From contig JALRFG010000043.1 in NCBI GenBank assembly GCA_023253795.1, positions 1 to 12,021 on the forward strand: a stretch of DNA of 12,021 nt, written 5' to 3'. Shown one piece after another: positions 6,859 to 12,021 of this stretch (within the stretch, counting starts at the first letter, position 1; each line of letters opens with the position of its first letter). The stretch comes from Methylocystis sp. (GTDB taxonomy: Bacteria > Pseudomonadota > Alphaproteobacteria > Rhizobiales > Beijerinckiaceae). Under the pieces are notes generated by a model, which was given only the letters and a program-made list of their open reading frames with translations, made no database searches and was not told where the DNA came from. Made by a program: the position numbers and the translations under genes.

Positions 6859-6913
6859 GGGCGACAGACAGGATCATGAGATAGGCGCCGCCGGGCGGCT
6901 TGTGGAGATCAGC

Positions 6914-7999
6914 GTGCCGCATTCCATTACAGAGGCCCTTGAGGCGATCGCACAGGGCGAGATCGTCGTCGTCACCGACGATGACGACCGTGAAAACGAG
7001 GGCGATCTGGTCATCGCCGCCGCGCTGTGCACGCCGGAGAAAATGGCCTTCATCATTCGTCATTGCTGCGGCATCGTCTGCACGCCGCTGACGCTGGAAG
7101 AGGCGCGGCGGCTGCAATTGGCACCGATGGTGGCGCAAAACGACGCGCCGCTCGGCACCGCTTTCACGGTCTCGGTCGATGTGCGCCACGGGCTGACGAC
7201 CGGCATCTCCGCCGAACAGCGCTGCAACACCGTGCGGGCGCTCGCCAATGGCAATATGGGCGCAGCTGATTTCGTGCGTCCCGGCCATGTGTTTCCGCTG
7301 ATCGCCCGCGATGGCGGGGTTTTGATGCGTTCGGGCCATACCGAAGCCGCTGTCGATCTGTGTCGTCTCGCCGGTCTGCCGCCGGTCGGCGTGATCTGCG
7401 AACTCGCCAATGACGACGGCACTGTGATGACCGGCGAACAGGTCGCGCAATTTGCGCGCACGCATAATTTGAAGATGATCTCGGTCGCCGATCTCATCGC
7501 CTTTCGGCAGGCGCGTGAGAAGCTTGTCGAACGCGTCGCCACTTTTCCGGTGCAGACGTCGGCGGGCGAGATGATTGGGCACGCCTATGTCACGCCTTTC
7601 GACAGCGTCCGGCATTTCGCTTTCGTGCTCGGCAATATCGGCGATGGCCGCGATGTGCCGACGCGTCTGCATCGCGCCGATATTCTCGACGACGTTATGG
7701 GCGGCGCGCAGACGATCCGCAAAACGCTGGAGCGTTTCGCGCGCGAGGGACGTGGCGTGCTGGTTTATCTGCGCGACGGCGCCGCTGGCGTGCCGACCAA
7801 TAATATCGGCGCGGCGGAACCGGAGAACGCGGAGGAAGACCGCAAACGACAATGGTTTGATGTCGGCCTCGGCGCGCAAATCCTCAAGGATATTGGCGTT
7901 TCCTCGATCCGGCTGCGATCGTCTTCCGCCAAGCCGCGCGCCTTTGTCGGCCTCTCCGGTTTCGGCATCGAGATTACGGCGGTGGAGCCGCTGGAGTAA
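6914..7999 (+). CDS. ribBX: 3,4-dihydroxy-2-butanone-4-phosphate synthase with degenerate GTP cyclohydrolase II domain (RibBX type)
   Basis: The N-terminal domain (about 1-200) makes 3,4-dihydroxy-2-butanone 4-phosphate from ribulose 5-phosphate for riboflavin synthesis. Its motifs are intact: TDDDDRENEGDL (acidic metal and substrate loop), RHGLTTGISAEQR, RPGHVFPL and SGHTEAAVDL. The C-terminal domain aligns in outline with GTP cyclohydrolase II (EGRGVLVYLRDG near 278, GFGIEITAVEPLE at the end). However, the zinc-binding CxxGDxxxxxRCDC-type block is replaced by HRADILDDVMGG with no cysteine, and EGRGIGL is replaced by GAAGVP, so it should not hydrolyse GTP. This matches the RibBX variant known from Proteobacteria. 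The start is GTG: 6914 is chosen because GGAG at 6904-6907 lies 6 nt upstream, while GTG 6902, four codons earlier, has no Shine-Dalgarno. Product 361 aa. Its stop codon is directly followed by that of xerC on the other strand. Confidence 0.93.
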   Translation: MPHSITEALEAIAQGEIVVVTDDDDRENEGDLVIAAALCTPEKMAFIIRHCCGIVCTPLTLEEARRLQLAPMVAQNDAPLGTAFTVSVDVRHGLTTGISAEQRCNTVRALANGNMGAADFVRPGHVFPLIARDGGVLMRSGHTEAAVDLCRLAGLPPVGVICELANDDGTVMTGEQVAQFARTHNLKMISVADLIAFRQAREKLVERVATFPVQTSAGEMIGHAYVTPFDSVRHFAFVLGNIGDGRDVPTRLHRADILDDVMGGAQTIRKTLERFAREGRGVLVYLRDGAAGVPTNNIGAAEPENAEEDRKRQWFDVGLGAQILKDIGVSSIRLRSSSAKPRAFVGLSGFGIEITAVEPLE

Positions 8000-8998
8000 T
8001 CAATCGGCGCGCGGATGCGCTGATTGAAACGCTGCCAGCAGACGTTGCGAATCCACCGAGGTGTAAATCTGCGTCGTCGACAGAGAGGCGTGGCCGAGCA
8101 ATTCCTGAATTGTGCGCAGATCGCCGCCGCGTCCCAAAAGATGCGTGGCGAAAGAATGGCGCAAAGCGTGCGGCGTGGCGCTGTCAGGCAGACCCAGCGC
8201 GCCGCGCAACCGCGCAACGGCGAGTTGCACAATGCGCGGCGACAGCGGACCGCCACGCGCGCCGACGAACAAGGGTCCGCCCGCAAGACTGTAGGGACAG
8301 AGCGCGAGATAGGATTCAATGGCTCGTCGCACCGGCTCAATCACCGGCACGGTGCGGGTCTTGCCGCCCTTGCCGAGAATCGTCACGCGATCCTGTGCGC
8401 CAATTGGCGCCATGGCATGTTCAATCGACAGCGCTTCGGAGATGCGCAGGCCCGCGCCATAGAGCAGCGCCATCACGGCGGCGTCGCGGGCGAGCACCCA
8501 AGGCTCACGACTTTCGCCGGCACGACTGTCGGGGTCGATCAGATCGCGCGCGGCGGCCACCGTTAGCGCCTTGGGCAGGCTGTGAGGGCGTTTGGGCGCC
8601 CGCACCGCGCCAAACACATCGGTGCGGGCGAGACCGCGCTTCTCCAGATAACGCATGAAATTGCGGATGGCGGCGAGCGCGCGCAACAGGGAGCGGCTCT
8701 CCAGCCCATCGTCGCGGCGTCGGGCGAGAAAGGCGCGAATATCGACCGGCTCCAGCGCAACAAGCGCGGCGCGGTCGGGGCGGTCGCCCAAATGTTCGGT
8801 CAGAAAAGCGAGGAAAGTCGCGGCGTCGCGAGCATAGCCGTCGAGCGTGTGTCGAGAGGCGCGGCGCTCATGGGCGAGCGCCTGAAGCCATTCTGCAGCC
8901 GCCTTGGCGATTTCCGGCGCGGCGCTGAAAAACTGCGGCTCCGGCGTCGACGGAGCCTGGCGCACTTTGGGGCCAGAAGAAGGGAGAGATTCGCGCAT
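8000..8998 (-). CDS. xerC: Tyrosine recombinase XerC
   Basis: A site-specific recombinase that acts with XerD at dif to resolve chromosome dimers, 332 aa. The N-terminal core-binding (SAM-like) domain spans about 28-125 (WLQALAHERRASRHTLDGYARD). The catalytic domain contains Arg185 in GAGLRISEAL, Lys210 in LGKGGKTR, His277/Arg280 in HALRHSFATHLL, His303 in LGHASLSTTQ and the nucleophile Tyr312 in QIYTSVD. The ending SAHPRAD is typical of XerC rather than XerD or phage integrases, and no integrated element or attachment site is seen nearby, so a housekeeping role is inferred. ATG 8998 has GGAGAG about 11 nt upstream. It lies 75 bp downstream of the zeta-subunit gene on the same strand and could share its transcript. 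The convergent ribBX ends at the immediately adjacent base. Confidence 0.94.
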   Translation of the reverse strand: MRESLPSSGPKVRQAPSTPEPQFFSAAPEIAKAAAEWLQALAHERRASRHTLDGYARDAATFLAFLTEHLGDRPDRAALVALEPVDIRAFLARRRDDGLESRSLLRALAAIRNFMRYLEKRGLARTDVFGAVRAPKRPHSLPKALTVAAARDLIDPDSRAGESREPWVLARDAAVMALLYGAGLRISEALSIEHAMAPIGAQDRVTILGKGGKTRTVPVIEPVRRAIESYLALCPYSLAGGPLFVGARGGPLSPRIVQLAVARLRGALGLPDSATPHALRHSFATHLLGRGGDLRTIQELLGHASLSTTQIYTSVDSQRLLAAFQSAHPRAD

Positions 8999-9073
8999 AG
9001 GGGCGATTCTCTCCGCAAGTAATGAAGATTTCGCAACACGCCAGCAGGACGGCCGGCGCCTTGCGTGCGCGCC

Positions 9074-9397
9074 TTACTGGCCGGCCTGAATCTCGGCGCG
9101 GGCTTTGGCCATCATCTCGTCCATGGTGCGGCGAATCTGATGCTCAGACTGATCGACGCCGGCGGCGGCGAAGTCCTTGCTGATCTGATTGAAAACGCGC
9201 GCATCGGCGTCGGCGGCGACTTCGGCGGCGACCAGCGCATCAACGTAGGCCTGCGCGTCAGCGCCGGTTTTGCCGAGCTTTTCAGCCGCCCACAGGCCCA
9301 GCAGCTTGTTGCGGCGGGCTTCGGCGCGGAATTGCAGCTCCTCGTCGTGAGCGAAGCGCTTCTCAAACGATTCTTCGCGTTGATCGAACGTGCTCAT
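9074..9397 (-). CDS. DUF1476 protein: F1F0-ATPase inhibitor zeta subunit
   Basis: A 107-aa protein of the DUF1476 family, identified in Paracoccus denitrificans as the zeta subunit, which binds F1-ATPase and blocks ATP hydrolysis in alphaproteobacteria. Family hallmarks are visible: STFDQREESFEKRFAHDEEL (inhibitory N-terminal segment), QFRAEARRNKLLGLWAAEKL at 22-41, VFNQISKDFAAAGVD and EHQIRRTMDEMM. No signal or membrane segment is present; it acts in the cytoplasm. The frame has an earlier ATG at 9403, but GAGG at 9404-9407 would have no spacing to it and sits an ideal 6 nt before ATG 9397. The shorter product also matches the usual MSTF/MTTF N-terminus. It is divergent from purC across a 381-bp spacer, an arrangement I recall as common in this class. 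Confidence 0.92.
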   Translation of the reverse strand: MSTFDQREESFEKRFAHDEELQFRAEARRNKLLGLWAAEKLGKTGADAQAYVDALVAAEVAADADARVFNQISKDFAAAGVDQSEHQIRRTMDEMMAKARAEIQAGQ

Positions 9398-9778
9398 ATC
9401 CATCCTCGGCCGGGTTTTATGGGTCTAAACAGGGATTTGCAGGCTAGTCGGACGGCGAAAAAGCCGCGCCCTCGCCCGCGTGCCACGGGTATAGGCGCAT
9501 TCGGCGCCGATGCCAATGCTTTCCGGCTGCGTCAAACTGCGGCCTGCCGGTGGCCTCATCTGGGGAAAACCGGCTCCGAGCGATGCTGCGGCGCGGCGGC
9601 GCGTTGTGTGGGACGGCCGTTTCGGCTAAAAGCGGACGTCGACGCCTCACGTACGCTCAAAATCGTCAGAAAGCGCCGAACCTGCGGCCGGGCGTAAGCC
9701 TTTCGCCGCTCCTTTCAGCGCTATCGCGCAACGAAGGCCCGCTGGTCGGGCGCTACGTTAAGGGAGCCAGGGCCGACA
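9398..9778. other. 381-bp gene-free divergent spacer between the zeta-subunit gene and purC
   Basis: No convincing ORF, tRNA, riboswitch or repeat is visible. Short ORFs here read as low-complexity Arg-rich chance frames. The region must hold promoters for both flanking genes, but no strong -35/-10 pair was found on either strand; TTGTGT at 9604 followed after 16 bp by CTAAAA is at best weak. A small hairpin (GCCCG/CGGGC around CTGGT, 9737-9751) lies in the presumed purC leader, 9-17 nt before its ribosome-binding sites. The length leaves room for a leader RNA or an sRNA, for which there is no positive evidence. Confidence 0.5.
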
Positions 9779-10573
9779 ATGGATTTCCTCAAGACCCGGT
9801 TGACCCCCATGAACCGCCGCCGTCGCATTTACGAAGGCAAGGCCAAGGTCCTTTACGAAGGCCCCGAGCCCGGAACGCTGATCCAGCATTTCAAGGATGA
9901 CGCCACCGCCTTTAACGCCAAAAAGCATGAGGTGGTCGATGGCAAGGGCGTGCTGAACAACCGCATCTCGGAATATATTTTCCAGCAGTTGAACAGCATC
10001 GGCGTGCCGACCCATTTCATCCGCCGGCTGAACATGCGCGAGCAGCTCATCCGCGAGGTGGAGATCATTCCGCTTGAGGTCGTCGTGCGCAATGTCGCCG
10101 CCGGCTCGCTCTCCAAGCGTCTCGGGCTGGAAGAAGGCACGCAGCTGCCGCGCTCGATCATCGAATTCTATTACAAGAATGACGCGCTCGACGACCCGAT
10201 GGTTTCGGAAGAGCACATCACCGCTTTCGGCTGGGCGACGACGCAGGAGATCGACGACATCATGGCGCTCGCCATTCGCGTCAATGATTTCCTCTCAGGC
10301 CTGTTTCTCGGCGTCGGCATCCGTCTCGTCGATTTCAAGATGGAATGCGGTCGTCTGTGGGAAGGCGACATGATGCGTATCGTCGTCGCGGACGAGATCT
10401 CGCCCGACTCCTGCCGGTTGTGGGACATCAAGTCTAACGACAAGCTCGACAAGGATCGCTTCCGTCGCGACATGGGCGGACTGGTCGAAGCCTATAGCGA
10501 AGTCGCGCGTCGTCTCGGCATCATGCAGGACGGCGAACCGCCGCGCACCGGCGGCCCCAAGCTGGTGCAGTAG
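9779..10573 (+). CDS. purC: Phosphoribosylaminoimidazole-succinocarboxamide synthase (SAICAR synthase)
   Basis: Ligates aspartate to CAIR with ATP to form SAICAR in de novo purine synthesis; a cytoplasmic enzyme of 264 aa. Signatures: RRRIYEGKAKVLYEGPEPGT (ATP-binding N-terminal strands), DDATAFNAKKHEVVDGKGVL at 40-59, EIIPLEVVVRNVAAGS at 95-110, RLVDFKMECGR at 182-192 and VVADEISPDSCRLWD at 202-216. ATG 9779 has AGGG 6 nt upstream, giving a 10-residue extension (MDFLKTRLTP) before the usual MNRRRRIYEGKAK start at 9809, which has no good Shine-Dalgarno; 9779 is therefore preferred. It leads the pur cluster and is followed after 69 bp by purS. Confidence 0.97.
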   Translation: MDFLKTRLTPMNRRRRIYEGKAKVLYEGPEPGTLIQHFKDDATAFNAKKHEVVDGKGVLNNRISEYIFQQLNSIGVPTHFIRRLNMREQLIREVEIIPLEVVVRNVAAGSLSKRLGLEEGTQLPRSIIEFYYKNDALDDPMVSEEHITAFGWATTQEIDDIMALAIRVNDFLSGLFLGVGIRLVDFKMECGRLWEGDMMRIVVADEISPDSCRLWDIKSNDKLDKDRFRRDMGGLVEAYSEVARRLGIMQDGEPPRTGGPKLVQ

Positions 10574-10596
10574 GCCAAGCCTTCAGCAATCAATCC

Positions 10597-10624
10597 AGCC
10601 CGCCCGAACAGGGCGGGCTTTTCT
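10597..10624 (+). terminator. Terminator-like hairpin between purC and purS
   Basis: AGCCCGCCC (10597-10605) and GGGCGGGCT (10611-10619) form a perfect 9-bp GC-rich stem with a GAACA loop, followed by TTTCT. The shape is that of an intrinsic terminator, although the T-tract is short and interrupted by C. It ends only about 18 nt before the purS start codon, leaving no room for a promoter downstream of it. It may act as an attenuator or partial terminator, or as a 3' stabiliser for purC. Confidence 0.6.
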
Positions 10625-10642
10625 CCCCAACGGAACCCGCAC

Positions 10643-10876
10643 ATGAAAGCACGTGTCGTCGTCACCCTGAAAAACGGCGTTCTTGATCCGCAGGGCAAGG
10701 CGATCGAAGGCGCGTTGAAGTCGTTGGGCGTCAGCGGCGTCGACAGCGTGCGGCAGGGCAAGGTGTTCGACATCGAAGTGACGGGCGACGCCACGACTGC
10801 AAAAGCGCAACTCACGGCGGCGTGCGAAAAGCTGCTCGCCAACACCGTGATCGAAAACTACCACATCGACATCTGA
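10643..10876 (+). CDS. purS: Phosphoribosylformylglycinamidine synthase subunit PurS
   Basis: A 77-aa small subunit of the three-part FGAM synthase (PurSQL), which converts FGAR and glutamine to FGAM. PurS forms a dimer that bridges PurL and PurQ. The sequence is complete and typical: MKARVVVTLKNGVLDPQGKA, then IEGALKSLGV, VRQGKVFDIEV and a C-terminal ACEKLLANTVIENYHIDI. A GGA lies 8 nt before the ATG. It is 8 bp before purQ, so the two are certainly co-transcribed. The only space for a 5' signal is the hairpin-containing 69-bp gap after purC. Confidence 0.96.
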   Translation: MKARVVVTLKNGVLDPQGKAIEGALKSLGVSGVDSVRQGKVFDIEVTGDATTAKAQLTAACEKLLANTVIENYHIDI

Positions 10877-10884
10877 GCGCGCCC

Positions 10885-11574
10885 ATGAAATCCGCCGTCA
10901 TCGTCTTTCCCGGCTCCAATCGCGAAGGCGACATGGCCAATGCGCTCGAACAGGCGACGGGCGCCCGCCCCGCCATGCTCTGGCACGCCGATCACGAACT
11001 GCCCGCGGGCACCGATCTCGTCGTGCTGCCGGGCGGTTTTTCCTATGGCGATTATCTGCGCTGCGGCGCCATCGCCGGCCGCGCCCCGATCATGGATGCG
11101 GTGCGCGCCCATGCCGCGCGCGGCGGTCTTGTGCTCGGCGTCTGCAACGGCTTTCAGATTCTCTGCGAGAGCGGCTTGTTGCCCGGCGTGTTAATGCGCA
11201 ACGCCAATCTGCGCTTTGTCTGCAAGATGCAGCATTTACGTGTTGAACGAAACGACACCGCCTTCACTCGCAATTACGCCAAAGGCCAGATCATCGAAGT
11301 CTGCATCGCGCATGGCGAAGGCAATTACGAAGCCGATGACGCGACCATTGAACGGATCGAAGGCGAAGGACTTGTCGCATTCCGCTACGCCAATGCGACG
11401 GGCGTGATTGGCGGCGCCGCCAATCCCAATGGCTCACGCAACGACATCGCCGGAATCTTCTCCGACAAGCGCAATGTGCTCGGCCTGATGCCGCATCCTG
11501 AAAATCTCATCGATCCGCTGGTCGGCGGGATCGACGGCCGCGCGCTGTTCGAAAGCCTCGCGCGCGCAGCGTAA
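10885..11574 (+). CDS. purQ: Phosphoribosylformylglycinamidine synthase subunit PurQ (glutaminase)
   Basis: A class I glutamine amidotransferase subunit that supplies ammonia to PurL, 229 aa. The catalytic nucleophile is Cys87 in LGVCNGFQIL, with His204 and Glu206 in LMPHPE completing the triad. Other family blocks are VIVFPGSNREGDM at the N-terminus, VLPGGFSYGDYLRCGAIA at 47-64 and AHGEGNYEAD at 142-151. The frame is open upstream to 10822 inside purS, but the family N-terminus MKSAVIVFPGSN fixes the start at 10885. A purL gene would be expected next in many alphaproteobacteria; here a convergent aminotransferase gene ends 8 bp away instead, so the PurL subunit must be encoded elsewhere. Confidence 0.97.
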   Translation: MKSAVIVFPGSNREGDMANALEQATGARPAMLWHADHELPAGTDLVVLPGGFSYGDYLRCGAIAGRAPIMDAVRAHAARGGLVLGVCNGFQILCESGLLPGVLMRNANLRFVCKMQHLRVERNDTAFTRNYAKGQIIEVCIAHGEGNYEADDATIERIEGEGLVAFRYANATGVIGGAANPNGSRNDIAGIFSDKRNVLGLMPHPENLIDPLVGGIDGRALFESLARAA

Positions 11575-11582
11575 CAGGCGCG

Positions 11583-12021
11583 CTAGCGTGGCGGCGCGAA
11601 TGCCGCGGCCGCTTCGTCAATCGCCGCATAGACGAGATCGAGATCGCCGGCGCTGACGCAATAGGGCGGCAGCACATAGATCGTCGCGCCGAGCGGCCGT
11701 AGCACCAGACCCCGCGCATTGAAAAAGCGGATCAGATCGAGGCCAATGGTCGCGAGATAATCCCTGCTCTCAATATTGAGATCGAGCGCCGCAATCGTGC
11801 CGAGACGCCGCACGCCGCGAAAGCGCGGATCATTCTCAAACCGCGCGAGACGCGCCGCCTGCATCTCGCACAGCGCCGCCACGCGCGTCCGCGCATCGCT
11901 TTGCACCCAGACATCGAGATTGGCCAGCGCGGCGGCGCAGGCGAGCGGATGACCCGAGTAGGTGAGGCCACCCTGGAAGACCCGGGAGTCGAAGGTCTCG
12001 GCGACCGCATCGGAGATGCAC
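11583..12021 (-). CDS. bioA: Class III aminotransferase, probably BioA (7,8-diaminopelargonate synthase), C-terminal part
   Basis: About 145 C-terminal residues are in the window; the gene continues past the right edge, so the active-site lysine is not visible. Blocks seen: GLTYSGHPLACAAALANLDV (class III aminotransferase, after the PLP lysine), RRLGTIAALDL, then GLVLRPLGATIYVLPPYCVS. The pair GTIAALDL and RPLGxxIYVLPPYC is characteristic of BioA, which transfers an amino group from S-adenosylmethionine to 8-amino-7-oxononanoate in biotin synthesis. TYSGHPLAC is also common in omega-aminotransferases, where BioA more often has TANPxAC, so another class III aminotransferase is possible. No other bio gene is in view. 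It converges on purQ. Confidence 0.72.
   Translation of the reverse strand, partial: CISDAVAETFDSRVFQGGLTYSGHPLACAAALANLDVWVQSDARTRVAALCEMQAARLARFENDPRFRGVRRLGTIAALDLNIESRDYLATIGLDLIRFFNARGLVLRPLGATIYVLPPYCVSAGDLDLVYAAIDEAAAAFAPPR

Noticed and set aside
6818..6913. FMN riboswitch upstream of ribBX
   Set aside because: The leader is under 60 nt if the proposed promoter is right, and none of the conserved FMN-aptamer segments are present.
6818..7879. N-terminal extension of the NAGPA frame across ribBX
   Set aside because: The extension is antisense to the well-conserved ribBX domain. A signal peptide begins at 6817 and gives a family-typical length.
8000..8998. Tyrosine recombinase as integrase of a mobile element
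   Set aside because: The sequence has XerC features, including the HPRA ending. It sits among housekeeping genes, and no tRNA, attachment repeat or cargo is nearby.
9065..9900. Plus-strand ORFs at 9065-9697 and 9550-9900
   Set aside because: The first is antisense to the zeta-subunit gene and then runs through spacer; the second overlaps purC out of frame. Neither has a motif or convincing start signal.
10822..10884. Longer purQ starting inside purS
   Set aside because: The added residues (MRKAARQHRDRKLPHRH) are out-of-frame purS sequence. Family members begin at MKSAVIVFPGSN.
1..12021. CRISPR arrays, toxin-antitoxin pairs, defence modules, transposons
   Set aside because: No spaced direct repeats, no transposase or nuclease motifs and no paired small genes of that type were seen on either strand.

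Overview
The window is GC-rich (roughly 60-65 %) chromosomal DNA from an alphaproteobacterium, most likely of the order Hyphomicrobiales (Rhizobiales). Two things support this. One is a DUF1476 / F-ATPase zeta-subunit gene, a family essentially confined to Alphaproteobacteria, divergent from purC. The other is an aroC / HDAC-family / ribB neighbourhood of the kind I recall from rhizobial genomes. The genus cannot be fixed from this sequence. No transposase, phage module, CRISPR array, tRNA or rRNA is visible, and most of the window is housekeeping.

Layout. (1) Positions 1-1519, minus strand: the first ~506 residues of a large exported protein of unknown function, running off the left edge. 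(2) Positions 1650-6025, plus strand: a run of five co-oriented genes. These are a SixA-like histidine phosphatase, a conserved-looking protein of unknown function, chorismate synthase (aroC), an HDAC-superfamily deacetylase with a Tat-type signal peptide, and a small four-cysteine secreted protein. (3) Positions 6032-6817, minus strand: an exported phosphodiester-glycosidase (NAGPA / DUF2233) protein that ends 6 bp from the small secreted gene. It is divergent from (4) ribBX, positions 6914-7999, plus strand: DHBP synthase fused to a GTP-cyclohydrolase-II-like domain that lacks its zinc cysteines. A sigma70-like promoter lies between these two. (5) Positions 8000-9397, minus strand: xerC, whose stop codon directly abuts that of ribBX, preceded by the DUF1476 zeta-subunit gene. 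(6) A 381-bp gene-free spacer. (7) Positions 9779-11574, plus strand: purC, purS and purQ of de novo purine synthesis, with a terminator-like hairpin between purC and purS. (8) Positions 11583-12021, minus strand: the C-terminal part of a class III aminotransferase, probably bioA, running off the right edge.

Functionally the core is cofactor and precursor metabolism: chorismate, riboflavin, purine nucleotides and probably biotin. XerC (chromosome dimer resolution) and the ATP synthase inhibitor subunit sit beside it. Four products carry export signals (the left-edge protein, the HDAC-family enzyme, the small four-Cys protein and the NAGPA protein), which makes 4.6-6.8 kb the least ordinary part. 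I found no clear new multi-gene system. The points most worth a second look are the apparently Tat-exported deacetylase, the hairpin inside the pur cluster, and the repeat-bearing unknown protein at 2204-3394.
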